64,000 bases of DNA, taken from the NCBI RefSeq assembly GCF_910591885.1, contig NW_025963611.1, positions 124,001-188,000 of the forward strand, given 5' to 3'. A program made the translations under genes and the position numbers. The DNA comes from Bombus terrestris (lineage: Eukaryota > Arthropoda > Insecta > Hymenoptera > Apidae). Of this stretch, positions 26,901 to 39,179 are shown piece after piece (positions within the stretch are counted from its first letter, which is position 1; each line of letters starts with the position of its first letter). A model generated the notes under the pieces. That model was not told the DNA's origin. It saw only the letters and a list, made by a program, of their open reading frames with translations, and searched no databases.

Positions 26901-29900
26901 ACGTTGTCCCACGTTGTCCCACGTTGTCCCACGTTGTCCCACGGTGTCCAACGGTGTCCAACGATGTCCCACGTTGTCCCACGTTGTCCCACGTTGTCCC
27001 ACGTTGTCCCACGATGTCCCACGTTGTCCCACGTTGTCCCACGTTGTCCCACGTTGTCCCACGTTGTCCCACGTTGTCCCACGTTGTCCCACGTTGTCCC
27101 ACGGTGTCCAACGATGTCCAACGGTGTCCAACGGTGTCCCACGGTATCCAACGGTGTCCCACGTTGTCCCACGTTGTCCCACGTTGTCCCACGTTGTCCC
27201 ACGTTGTCCCACGATGTCCCACGTTGTCCCACGTTGTCCGACGTTGTCCCACGTTTTCCCACGTTGTCCCACGTTGTCCCACGGTGTCCAACGATGTCCA
27301 ACGGTGTCCCACGTTGTTCCATGGTTTCCCACGTTGTCCCACGTTGTCCCACGTTGTCCCACGTTGTCCCACGTTGTCCCACGGTGTCCCACGGTGTCCA
27401 ACGATGTCCAACGGTGTCCCACGTTGTCCCACGTTGTCCCACGATGTCCCACGTTGTCCCACGTTGTCCCACGTTGTCCCACGTTGTCCCACGTTGTCCC
27501 ACGTTGTCCCACGTTGTCCCACGTGGTCCCACGTTGTCCCACGTTGTCCCACGGTGTCCAACGATGTCCCACGTGGTCCCACGTTGTCCCACGTTGTCCC
27601 ACGGTGTCCAACGATGTCCAACGGTGTCCCACGTTGTCCCACGGTGTCCCACGTTGTCCCACGTTGTCCCACGGTGTCCAACGATGTCCAACGATGTCCA
27701 ACGGTGTCCCACGTTGTCCCACGTTGTCCCACGTTGTCCCACGTTGTCCCACGTTGTCCCACGTTGTCCCACGTTGCCCCACGTTGTCCCACGTTGTCCC
27801 GCGTTGTCCCACGGTGTCCAACGATGTCCAACGGTGTCCAACGGTGTCCCACGGTGTCCAACGGTGTCCCACGTTGTCCCACGTTGTCCCACGTTGTCCC
27901 ACGTTGTCCCACGTTGTCCCACGTTGTCCAACGATGTCCAACGGTGTCCCACGTTGTCCCACGTTGTTCCATGGTTTCCCACGTTGTCCCACGTTGTCCC
28001 ACGTTGTCCCACGTTGTCCCACGTTGTCCCACGGTGTCCCACGGTGTCCAACGATGTCCAACGGTGTCCCACGTTGTCCCACGTTGTCCCACGATGTCCC
28101 ACGTTGTCCCACGTTGTCCCACGTTGTCCCACGTTGTCCCACGTTGTCCCACGTTGTCCCACGTTGTCCCACGTTGTCCCACGTTGTCCCACGTTGTCCC
28201 ACGGTGTCCAACGATGTCCAACGGTGTCCCACGTTGTCCAACGGTGTCCCACGTTGTCCCACGTTGTCCCACGGTGTCCAACGATGTCCAACGATGTCCA
28301 ACGGTGTCCCACGTTGTCCCACGTTGTCCCACGTTGTCCCACGTTGTCCCACGGTGTCCAACGGTGTCCAACGATGTCCCACGTTGTCCCACGTTGTCCC
28401 ACGTTGTCCCACGTTGTCCCACGTTGTCCCACGTTGTCCCACGTTGTCCCACGTTGTCCCACGTTGTCCCACGTTGTCCCACGTTGTCCCACGTTGTCCC
28501 ACGTTGTCCCACGTTGTCCCACGGTGTCCAACGATGTCCAACGGTGTCCAACGGTGTCCCACGGTATCCAACGGTGTCCCACGTTGTCCCACGTTGTCCC
28601 ACGTTGTCCCACGTTGTCCCACGTTGTCCCACGATGTCCCACGTTGTCCCACGTTGTCCGACGTTGTCCCACGTTTTCCCACGTTGTCCCACGTTGTCCC
28701 ACGGTGTCCAACGATGTCCAACGGTGTCCAACGGTGTCCCACGGTGTCCAACGTTGTCCCACGTTGTCCCACGTTGTCCCACGTTGTCCCACGTTGTCCC
28801 ACGTTGTCCCACGTTGTCCCACGTTGTCCCACGTTGTCCCACGTTGTCCCACGTTGTCCCACGTTGTCCCACGTTTTCCCACGTTGTCCCACGTTGTCCC
28901 ACGTTGTCCCACGTTGTCCCACGTTGTCCCACGTTGTCCCACGTTGTCCCACGGTGTCCAACGATGTCCAACGGTGTCCAGCGATGTCCAACGGTGTCCC
29001 ACGTTGTCCCACGTTTTCCCACGTTGTCCCACGTTGTCCCACGGTGTCCAACGATGTCCAACGATGTCCAACGGTGTCCCACGTTGTCCCACGTTGTTCC
29101 ATGGTTTCCCACGTTGTCCCACGTTGTCCCACGTTGTCCCACGGTGTCCAACGATGTCCAACGGTGTCCAACGGTGTCCAACGGTGTCCAACGGTGTCCC
29201 ACGTTGTCCCACGTTGTCCCACGTTGTCCCACGTTGTCCCACGTAGTCCCACGATGTCCCACGTTGTCCCACGTTGTCCCACGTTGTCCCACGTTGTCCC
29301 ACGTGGTCCCACGTTGTCCCACGTTGTCCCACGGTGTCCAACGGTGTCCAACGATGTCCCACGTTGTCCCACGTTGTCCCACGTTGTCCCACGTTGTCCC
29401 ACGATGTCCCACGTTGTCCCACGTTGTCCCACGTTGTCCCACGTTGTCCCACGTTGTCCCACGTTGTCCCACGTTGTCCCACGTTGTCCCACGTTGTCCC
29501 ACGTTGCCCCACCTTGTCCCACGTTGTCCCGCGTTGTCCCACGGTGTCCAACGATGTCCAACGGTGTCCAACGGTGTCCCACGGTGTCCAACGGTGTCCC
29601 ACGTTGTCCCACGTTGTCCCACGTTGTCCCACGTTGTCCCACGTTGTCCCACGTTGTCCAACGATGTCCAACGGTGTCCCACGTTGTCCCACGTTGTTCC
29701 ATGGTTTCCCACGTTGTCCCACGTTGTCCCACGTTGTCCCACGTTGTCCCACGTTGTCCCACGGTGTCCCACGGTGTCCAACGATGTCCAACGGTGTCCC
29801 ACGTTGTCCCACGTTGTCCCACGATGTCCCACGTTGTCCCACGTTGTCCCACGTTGTCCCACGTTGTCCCACGTTGTCCCACGTTGTCCCACGTGGTCCC

Positions 29901-30500
29901 ACGTTGTCCCACGTTGTCCCACGGTGTCCAACGATGTCCAACGGTGTCCCACGTTGTCCAACGGTGTCCCACGTTGTCCCACGTTGTCCCACGGTGTCCA
30001 ACGATGTCCAACGATGTCCAACGGTGTCCCACGTTGTCCCACGTTGTCCCACGTTGTCCCACGTTGTCCCACGTTGTCCCACGTTGTCCCACGTTGTCCC
30101 ACGGTGTCCAACGGTGTCCAACGATGTCCCACGTTGTCCCACGTTGTCCCACGTTGTCCCACGTTGTCCCACGATGTCCCACGTTGTCCCACGTTGTCCC
30201 ACGTTGTCCCACGTTGTCCCACGTTGTCCCACGTTGTCCCACGTTGTCCCACGTTGTCCCACGTTGTCCCACGGTGTCCAACGATGTCCAACGGTGTCCA
30301 ACGGTGTCCAACGGTGTCCAACGGTGTCCCACGTTGTCCCACGTTGTCCCACGTTGTCCCACGTTGTCCCACGTTGTCCCACGATGTCCCACGTTGTCCC
30401 ACGTTGTCCGACGTTGTCCCACGTTTTCCCACGTTGTCCCACGTTGTCCCACGGTGTCCAACGATGTCCAACGGTGTCCCACGGTGTCCAACGTTGTCCC
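20901..30500. repeat. Super-repeat S2, about 9.6 kb
   Basis: This is the second tandem copy of S1, carrying the same ordered landmarks. It has the 2.02-kb repeat in two near-full copies (about 21,241-23,260 and 23,261-25,080; NcoI dimers 22,261 and 24,281, ACGGTGCCCC 21,621 and 23,641, ACAGTGTCCA 22,051 and 24,071). Relative to S1 it gains about 830 bp before 25,091 and loses about 200 bp between 25,931 and 26,301 and about 160 bp between 26,711 and 27,141. The right limit is approximate because the last several hundred bases have diverged. A private ACGATGTCAA at 21,341 replaces ACGATGTCCA of S1. Confidence 0.82.
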
Positions 30501-30600
30501 ACGTTGTCCCACGTTGTCCCACGTTGTCCCACGTTGTCCCACGTTGTCCCACGTTGTCCCACGTTGTCCCACGGTGTCCAACGATGTCCAACGGTGTCCA

Positions 30601-33500
30601 GCGATGTCCAACGGTGTCCCACGTTGTCCCACGTTTTCCCACGTTGTCCCACGTTGTCCCACGGTGTCCAACGATGTCCAACGATGTCCAACGGTGTCCC
30701 ACGTTGTCCCACGTTGTTCCACGGTTTCCCACGTTGTCCCACGTTGTCCCACGTTGTCCCACGGTGTCCAACGATGTCCAACGGTGTCCAACGGTGTCCA
30801 ACGGTGTCCAACGGTGTCCCACGTTGTCCCACGTTGTCCCACGTTGTCCCACGTTGTCCCACGTAGTCCCACGATGTCCCACGTTGTCCCACGTTGTCCC
30901 ACGTTGTCCCACGTTGTCCCACGTGGTCCCACGTTGTCCCACGTTGTCCCACGGTGTCCAACGGTGTCCAACGATGTCCCACGTTGTCCCACGTTGTCCC
31001 ACGTTGTCCCACGTTGTCCCGCGATGTCCCACGTTGTCCCACGTTGTCCCACGTTGTCCCACGTTGTCCCACGTTGTCCCACGTTGTCCCACGTTGTCCC
31101 ACGTTGTCCCACGTTGTCCCACGTTGTCCCACGTTGTCCCACGTTGTCCCACGATGTCCCACGTTGTTCCACGTTGTCCCACGTTGTCCCACGTTGTCCC
31201 ACGTTCTCCCACGTTGTCCCACGTTGTCCCACGTTGTCCCACGTTGTCCCACGTTGTCCCACGTTGTCCCACGATGTCCCACGTTGTCCCACGTTGTCCC
31301 ACGTTGTCCCACGTTGTCCCACGTTGTCCCACGTTGTCCCACGTTGTCCCACGTTGTCCCACGTTGTCCCACGTTGTCCCACGTTGTCCCACGTTGTCCC
31401 ACGTTGTCCCACGTTGTCCCACGTTGTCCCACGTTGTCCCACGTTGTCCCACGTTGTCCAACGGTGTCCCACGTTGTCCCACGTTGTTCCATGGTTTCCC
31501 ACGTTGTCCCACGTTGTCCCACGTTGTCCCACGTTGTCCCACGTTGTCCCACGATGTCCCACGTTGTCCCACGTTGTCCCACGTTGTCCCACGTTGTCCC
31601 ACGTGGTCCCACGTTGTCCCACGTTGTCCCACGGTGTCCAACGATGTCCAACGGTGTCCAGCGATGTCCAACGGTGTCCAGCGATGTCCAACGGTGTCCC
31701 ACGTTGTCCCACGTTGTCCCACGTTGTCCCACGTTGTCCCACGGTGTCCAACGATGTCCAACGATGTCCAACGGTGTCCCACGTTGTCCCACGTTGTTCC
31801 ATGGTTTCCCACGTTGTCCCACGTTGTCCCACGTTGTCCCACGATGTCCCACGTTGTCCCACGTTGTTCCATGGTTTCCCACGTTGTCCCACGTTGTCCC
31901 ACGTTGTCCCACGGTGTCCAACGATGTCCAACGGTGTCCAACGGTGTCCAACGGTGTCCAACGGTGTCCCACGTTGTCCCACGTTGTCCCACGTTGTCCC
32001 AAGTTGTCCCACGTTGTCCCACGTTGTCCCACGTTGTCCCACGTTGTCCCACGTTGTCCCACGTTGTCCCACGTTGTCCCACGTTGTCCCACGTTGTCCC
32101 ACGTTGTCCCACGTTGTCCCACGTTGTCCCACGTTGTCCCACGGTGTCCAACGATGTCCAACGGTGTCCAGCGATGTCCAACGGTGTCCCACGTTGTCCC
32201 ACGTTTTCCCACGTTGTCCCACGTTGTCCCACGTTGTCCCACGTTGTCCCACGTTGTCCCACGTTGTCCCACGTTGTCCCACGTTGTCCCACGTTGTCCC
32301 ACGGTGTCCAACGATGTACAACGGTGTCCAGCGATGTCCAACGGTGTCCCACGTTGTCCCACGTTTTCCCACGTTGTCCCACGTTGTCCCACGGTGTCCA
32401 ACGTTGTCCAACGTTGTCCAACGGTGTCCCACGTTGTCCCACGTTGTTCCATGGTTTCCCACGTTGTCCCACGTTGTCCCACGTTGTCCCACGGTGTCCA
32501 ACGATGTCCAACGGTGTCCAACGGTGTCCAACGGTGTCCAACGGTGTCCCACGTTGTCCCACGTTGTCCCACGTTGTCCCACGTTGTCCCACGTTGTCCC
32601 ACGATGTCCCACGTTGTCCCACGTTGTCCCACGTTGTCCCACGTTGTCCCACGTTGTCCCACGTTGTCCCACGTTGTCCCGCCTTGTCCCACGTTGTCCC
32701 ACGTTGTCCCACGTTGTCCCACGGTGTCCAACGATGTCCAACGGTGTCCAGCGATGTCCAACGGTGTCCCACGTTGTCCCACGTTTTCCCACGTTGTCCC
32801 ACGTTGTCCCACGGTGTCCAACGGTGTCCAACGATGTCCAACGGTGTCCCACGTTGTCCCACGTTGTTCCATGGTTTCCCACGTTGTCCCACGTTGTCCC
32901 ACGTTGTCCCACGGTGTCCAACGATGTCCAACGGTGTCCAACGGTGTCCAACGGTGTCCAACGGTGTCCCACGTTGTCCCACGTTGTCCCACGTTGTCCC
33001 ACGTTGTCCCACGTTGTCCCACGTTGTCCCACGTGGTCCCACGTTGTCCCACGTTGTCCCACGGTGTCCAACGGTGTCCCACGTTGTCCCACGTTTTCCC
33101 ACGTTGTCCCACGTTGTCCCACGGTGTCCAACGATGTCCAACGATGTCCAACGGTGTCCCACGTTGTCCCACGTTGTTCCATGGTTTCCCACGTTGTCCC
33201 ACGTTGTCCCACGTTGTCCCACGTTGTCCCACGGTGTCCAACGATGTCCAACGGTGTCCAACGGTGTCCAACGGTGTCCCACGGTGTCCAACGGTGTCCC
33301 ACGTTGTCCCACGTTGTCCCACGTTGTCCCACGTTGTCCCACGTTGTCCCACGTTGTCCCACGTTGTCCAACGATGTCGAACGGTGTCCCACGTTGTCCC
33401 ACGTTGTCCCACGTTGTCCCACGTTGTCCCACGTTGTCCCACGGTGTCCAACGATGTCCAACGGTGTCCCACGTTGTCCCACGTTGTTCCATGGTTTCCC
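30601..33500. repeat. E-type higher-order repeat, copy 1
   Basis: Ordered landmarks recur about 5.1 kb downstream, with offsets 5,170 falling to 5,040 bp: GCGATGTCCA at 30,601/35,771, ACGTAGTCCC at 30,861/36,031, ACGTGGTCCC at 31,601/36,741, closely spaced GCGATGTCCA units at 31,661 and 31,681 / 36,801 and 36,821, the rare ACGATGTACA at 32,311/37,441, the rare ACGATGTCGA at 33,371/38,411, and NcoI dimers at 32,861, 33,171 and 33,481 / 37,901, 38,211 and 38,521. At 30,721 the dimer's second unit reads ACGGTTTCCC, so the CpG is intact and the NcoI site is absent. Confidence 0.88.
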
Positions 33501-33520
33501 ACGTTGTCCCACGTTGTCCC

Positions 33521-34270
33521 ACGTTGTCCCACGGTGTCCAACGATGTCCAACGGTGTCCAACGGTGTCCAACGGTGTCCAACGGTGTCCCACGTTGTCCC
33601 ACGTTGTCCAACGGTGTCCAACGGTGTCCAACGGTGTCCAACGGTGTCCCACGTTGTCCCACGTTGTCCCACGTTGTCCCACGGTGTCCAACGATGTCCA
33701 ACGGTGTCCCACGTTGTCCCACGGTGTCCAACGATGTCCAACGGTGTCCCACGTTGTCCAACGGTGTCCCACGTTGTCCCACGGTGTCCAACGATGTCCA
33801 ACGGTGTCCCACGTTGTCCCACGTTGTCCCACGTTGTCCCACGTTGTCCCACGTTGTCCCACGATGTCCCACGTTGTCCCACGTTGTCCCACGTTGTCCC
33901 ACGTTGTCCCACGTTGTCCCACGTTGTCCCACGTTGTCCCACGTTGTCCCACGTTGTCCCACGTTGTCCCACGTTGTCCAACGGTGTCCAACGGTGTCCA
34001 ACGATGTCCAACGGTGTCCAACGGTGTCCAACGGTGTCCAACGGTGTCCCACGTTGTCCCACGTTGTCCAACGGTGTCCAACGGTGTCCAACGGTGTCCA
34101 ACGGTGTCCCAAGTTGTCCCACGTTGTCCCACGTTGTCCCACGGTGTCCAACGATGTCCAACGGTGTCCCACGTTGTCCCACGGTGTCCAACGATGTCCA
34201 ACGGTGTCCCACGTTGTCCAACGGTGTCCCACGTTGTCCCACGGTGTCCAACGATGTCCAACGGTGTCCC
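33521..34270. repeat. Variant-rich segment present only in E copy 1
   Basis: Between the NcoI dimer at 33,481 and the AAGTTGTCCC at 34,111 there are 630 bp, against 160 bp in E copy 2 (38,521 to 38,681) and 170 bp in E copy 3 (56,780 to 56,950). Copy 1 therefore carries roughly 460 extra bases, built of repeated ACGGTGTCCA/ACGATGTCCA words. The closeness of copies 2 and 3 makes an insertion in copy 1 simpler than two losses. Confidence 0.7.
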
Positions 34271-35770
34271 ACGTTGTCCCACGTTGTCCCACGTTGTCCC
34301 ACGTTGTCCGACGTTGTCCCACGTTGTCCCACGTTGTCCCACGTTGTCCCACGGTGTCCAACGATGTCCAACGATGTCCAACGGTGTCCCACGTTGTCCC
34401 ACGTTGTTCCATGGTTTCCCACGTTGTCCCACGTTGTCCCACGTTGTCCCACGGTGTCCAACGATGTCCAACGGTGTCCAACGGTGTCCAACGGTGTCCA
34501 ACGGTGTCCCACGTTGTCCCACGTTGTCCCACGTTGTCCCACGTTGTCCCACGTTGTCCCACGATGTCCCACGTTGTCCCACGTTGTCCCACGTTGTCCC
34601 ACGATGTCCCACGTTGTCCCACGTTGTCCCACGTTGTCCCACGTTGTCCCACGTTGTCCCACGGTGTCCAACGATGTCCAACGGTGTCCAACGGTGTCCA
34701 ACGGTGTCCAACGGTGTCCCACGGTGTCCAACGATGTCCAACGGTGTCCCACGTTGTCCAACGGTGTCCCACGTTGTCCCACGTTGTCCCACGTTGTCCC
34801 ACGTTGTCCCACGTTGTCCCACGTTGTCCCACGTTGCCCCACCTTGTCCCACGTTGTCCCGCGTTGTCCCACGGTGTCCAACGATGTCCAACGGTGTCCA
34901 ACGGTGTCCCACGTGGTCCCACGTTGTCCCACGTTGTCCCACGGTGTCCCACGTTGTCCCACGTTGTCCCACGGTGTCCAACGATGTCCAACGGTGTCCA
35001 ACGGTGTCCCACGGTGTCCAACGGTGTCCCACGTTGTCCCACGTTGTCCCACGTTGTCCCACGTTGTCCCACGTTGTCCAACGATGTCCAACGGTGTCCA
35101 ACGGTGTCCCACGGTGTCCAACGGTGTCCCACGTTGTCCCACGTTGTCCCACGTTGTCCCACGTTGTCCCACGTTGTCCAACGATGTCCAACGGTGTCCC
35201 ACGTTGTCCCACGTTGTTCCATGGTTTCCCACGTTGTCCCACGTTGTCCCACGTTGTCCCACGTTGTCCCACGTTGTCCCACGTTGTCCCACGTTGTCCC
35301 ACGGTGTCCAACGATGTCCAACGGTGTCCAACGGTGTCCCACGGTGTCCAACGGTGTCCCACGTTGTCCCACGTTGTCCCACGTTGTCCCACGTTGTCCC
35401 ACGTTGTCCCACGATGTCCCACGTTGTCCCACGTTGTCCGACGTTGTCCCACGTTTTCCCACGTTGTCCCACGTTGTCCCACGGTGTCCAACGATGTCCA
35501 ACGGTGTCCAACGGTGTCCCACGGTGTCCAACGTTGTCCCACGTTGTCCCACGTTGTCCCACGTTGTCCCACGTTGTCCCACGTTGTCCCACGTTGTCCC
35601 ACGTTGTCCCACGTTGTCCCACGTTGTCCCGCGTTGTCCCACGTTGTCCCACGTTTTCCCACGTTGTCCCACGTTGTCCCACGTTGTCCCACGTTGTCCC
35701 ACGTTGTCCCACGTTGTCCCACGTTGTCCCACGTTGTCCCACGGTGTCCAACGATGTCCAACGGTGTCCA

Positions 35771-38700
35771 GCGATGTCCAACGGTGTCCCACGTTGTCCC
35801 ACGTTTTCCCACGTTGTCCCACGTTGTCCCACGGTGTCCAACGATGTCCAACGATGTCCAACGGTGTCCCACGTTGTCCCACGTTGTTCCATGGTTTCCC
35901 ACGTTGTCCCACGTTGTCCCACGTTGTCCCACGGTGTCCAACGATGTCCAACGGTGTCCAACGGTGTCCAACGGTGTCCAACGGTGTCCCACGTTGTCCC
36001 ACGTTGTCCCACGTTGTCCCACGTTGTCCCACGTAGTCCCACGATGTCCCACGTTGTCCCACGTTGTCCCACGTTGTCCCACGTTGTCCCACGTGGTCCC
36101 ACGTTGTCCCACGTTGTCCCACGGTGTCCAACGGTGTCCAACGATGTCCCACGTTGTCCCACGTTGTCCCACGTTGTCCCACGTTGTCCCACGATGTCCC
36201 ACGTTGTCCCACGTTGTCCCACGTTGTCCCACGTTGTCCCACGTTGTCCCACGTTGTCCCACGTTGTCCCACGTTGTCCCACGTTGTCCCACGTTGTCCC
36301 ACGTTGTCCCACGATGTCCCACGTTGTTCCACGTTGTCCCACGTTGTCCCACGTTGTCCCACGTTGTCCCACGTTGTCCCACGTTGTCCCACGTTGTCCC
36401 ACGTTGTCCCACGTTGTCCCACGTTGTCCCACGATGTCCCACGTTGTCCCACGTTGTCCCACGTTGTCCCACGTTGTCCCACGTTGTCCCACGTTGTCCC
36501 ACGTTGTCCCACGTTGTCCCACGTTGTCCCACGTTGTCCCACGTTGTCCCACGTTGTCCCACGTTGTCCCACGTTGTCCCACGTTGTCCCACGTTGTCCA
36601 ACGGTGTCCCACGTTGTCCCACGTTGTTCCATGGTTTCCCACGTTGTCCCACGTTGTCCCACGTTGTCCCACGTTGTCCCACGTTGTCCCACGATGTCCC
36701 ACGTTGTCCCACGTTGTCCCACGTTGTCCCACGTTGTCCCACGTGGTCCCACGTTGTCCCACGTTGTCCCACGGTGTCCAACGATGTCCAACGGTGTCCA
36801 GCGATGTCCAACGGTGTCCAGCGATGTCCAACGGTGTCCCACGTTGTCCCACGTTTTCCCACGTTGTCCCACGTTGTCCCACGGTGTCCAACGATGTCCA
36901 ACGATGTCCAACGGTGTCCCACGTTGTCCCACGTTGTTCCATGGTTTCCCACGTTGTCCCACGTTGTCCCACGTTGTCCCACGATGTCCCACGTTGTCCC
37001 ACGTTGTCCCACGGTTTCCCACGTTGTCCCACGTTGTCCCACGTTGTCCCACGGTGTCCAACGATGTCCAACGGTGTCCAACGGTGTCCAACGGTGTCCA
37101 ACGGTGTCCCACGTTGTCCCACGTTGTCACACGTTGTCCCACGTTGTCCCACGTTGTCCCACGTTGTCCCACGTTGTCCCACGTTGTCCCACGTTGTCCC
37201 ACGTTGTCCCACGTTGTCCCACGTTGTCCCACGTTGTCCCACGTTGTCCCACGTTGTCCCACGTTGTCCCACGTTGTCCCACGGTGTCCAACGATGTCCA
37301 ACGGTGTCCAGCGATGTCCAACGGTGTCCCACGTTGTCCCACGTTTTCCCACGTTGTCCCACGTTGTCCCACGTTGTCCCACGTTGTCCCACGTTGTCCC
37401 ACGTTGTCCCACGTTGTCCCACGTTGTCCCACGGTGTCCAACGATGTACAACGGTGTCCAGCGATGTCCAACGGTGTCCCACGTTGTCCCACGTTTTCCC
37501 ACGTTGTCCCACGTTGTCCCACGGTGTCCAACGATGTCCAACGATGTCCAACGATGTCCAACGGTGTCCAACGGTGTCCAACGGTGTCCAACGGTGTCCA
37601 ACGGTGTCCCACGTTGTCCCACGTTGTCCCACGTTGTCCCACGTTGTCCCACGTTGTCCCACGATGTCCCACGTTGTCCCACGTTGTCCCACGTTGTCCC
37701 ACGTTGTCCCACGTTGTCCCACGTTGTCCCACGTTGTCCCGCGTTGTCCCACGGTGTCCAACGATGTCCAACGGTGTCCAACGGTGTCCAACGGTGTCCA
37801 ACGGTGTCCCACGTTGTCCCACGTTTTCCCACGTTGTCCCACGTTGTCCCACGGTGTCCAACGATGTCCAACGATGTCCAACGGTGTCCCACGTTGTCCC
37901 ACGTTGTTCCATGGTTTCCCACGTTGTCCCACGTTGTCCCACGTTGTCCCACGGTGTCCAACGATGTCCAACGGTGTCCAACGGTGTCCAACGGTGTCCA
38001 ACGGTGTCCCACGTTGTCCCACGTTGTCCCACGTTGTCCCACGTTGTCCCACGTTGTCCCACGTTGTCCCACGTGGTCCCACGTTGTCCCACGTTGTCCC
38101 ACGGTGTCCAACGGTGTCCCACGTTGTCCCACGTTTTCCCACGTTGTCCCACGTTGTCCCACGGTGTCCAACGATGTCCAACGATGTCCAACGGTGTCCC
38201 ACGTTGTCCCACGTTGTTCCATGGTTTCCCACGTTGTCCCACGTTGTCCCACGTTGTCCCACGTTGTCCCACGGTGTCCAACGATGTCCAACGGTGTCCA
38301 ACGGTGTCCAACGGTGTCCCACGGTGTCCAACGGTGTCCCACGTTGTCCCACGTTGTCCCACGTTGTCCCACGTTGTCCCACGTTGTCCCACGTTGTCCC
38401 ACGTTGTCCAACGATGTCGAACGGTGTCCCACGTTGTCCCACGTTGTCCCACGTTGTCCCACGTTGTCCCACGTTGTCCCACGGTGTCCAACGATGTCCA
38501 ACGGTGTCCCACGTTGTCCCACGTTGTTCCATGGTTTCCCACGTTGTCCCACGTTGTCCCACGGTGTCCAACGATGTCCAACGGTGTCCAACGGTGTCCA
38601 ACGGTGTCCAACGGTGTCCCACGTTGTCCCACGTTGTCCAACGGTGTCCAACGGTGTCCAACGGTGTCCAACGGTGTCCCAAGTTGTCCCACGTTGTCCC

Positions 38701-38880
38701 ACGTTGTCCCACGGTGTCCAACGATGTCCAACGGTGTCCCACGTTGTCCCACGGTGTCCAACGATATCCAACGGTGTCCCACGTTGTCCAACGGTGTCCC
38801 ACGTTGTCCCACGGTGTCCAACGATGTCCAACGGTGTCCCACGTTGTCCCACGTTGTCCCACGTTGTCCCACGTTGTCCC
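35771..38880. repeat. E-type higher-order repeat, copy 2
   Basis: This copy parallels 30,601-33,500 unit by unit. Compared with copy 1 it lacks the NcoI dimer expected near 37,570 (copy 1 has it at 32,441), with about 90 bp missing there. At 37,001-37,020 the expected dimer reads ACGTTGTCCC then ACGGTTTCCC, that is, with two of its characteristic changes absent. ACGATATCCA at 38,761 is a private variant. Confidence 0.85.
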
Positions 38881-38900
38881 ACGTTGTCCCACGATGTCCC

Positions 38901-39130
38901 ACGTTGTCCCACGTTGTCCCACGTTGTCCCACGTTGTCCCACGTTGTCCCACGTTGTCCCACGTTGTCCCACGTTGTCCCACGTTGTCCCACGTTGTCCC
39001 ACGTTGTCCCACGTTGTCCCACGTTGTCCCACGTTGTCCCACGTTGTCCCACGTTGTCCCACGTTGTCCCACGTTGTCCCACGTTGTCCCACGTTGTCCC
39101 ACGTTGTCCCACGTTGTCCCACGTTGTCCC
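38901..39130. repeat. Longest pure run of consensus monomers found (23 units)
   Basis: Twenty-three identical ACGTTGTCCC units stand between ACGATGTCCC units at 38,891 and 39,131. On the complementary strand this gives GGG tracts with constant 7-nt spacers, the upper limit of the usual G-quadruplex search pattern. Other long runs are 13,671-13,870 and 13,971-14,170 (20 units each) and about 57,170-57,359 (19 units). The last is paralogous, and its flanking ACGATGTCCC at 57,160 matches 38,891. Confidence 0.85.
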
Positions 39131-39179
39131 ACGATGTCCCACGTTGTCCCACGTTGTCCCACGTTGTCCCACGTTGTCC

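Noticed and set aside
4..36036. Plus-strand open frames of 530 to 9,740 codons encoding repeats such as TLSHVVPRCP
   Set aside because: A stop-free 10-bp repeat is open in all three frames, with the same decapeptide in each. The frames overlap throughout, have no distinct ends, no domain and no codon bias, and several are closed only by chance variants. They are not genes.
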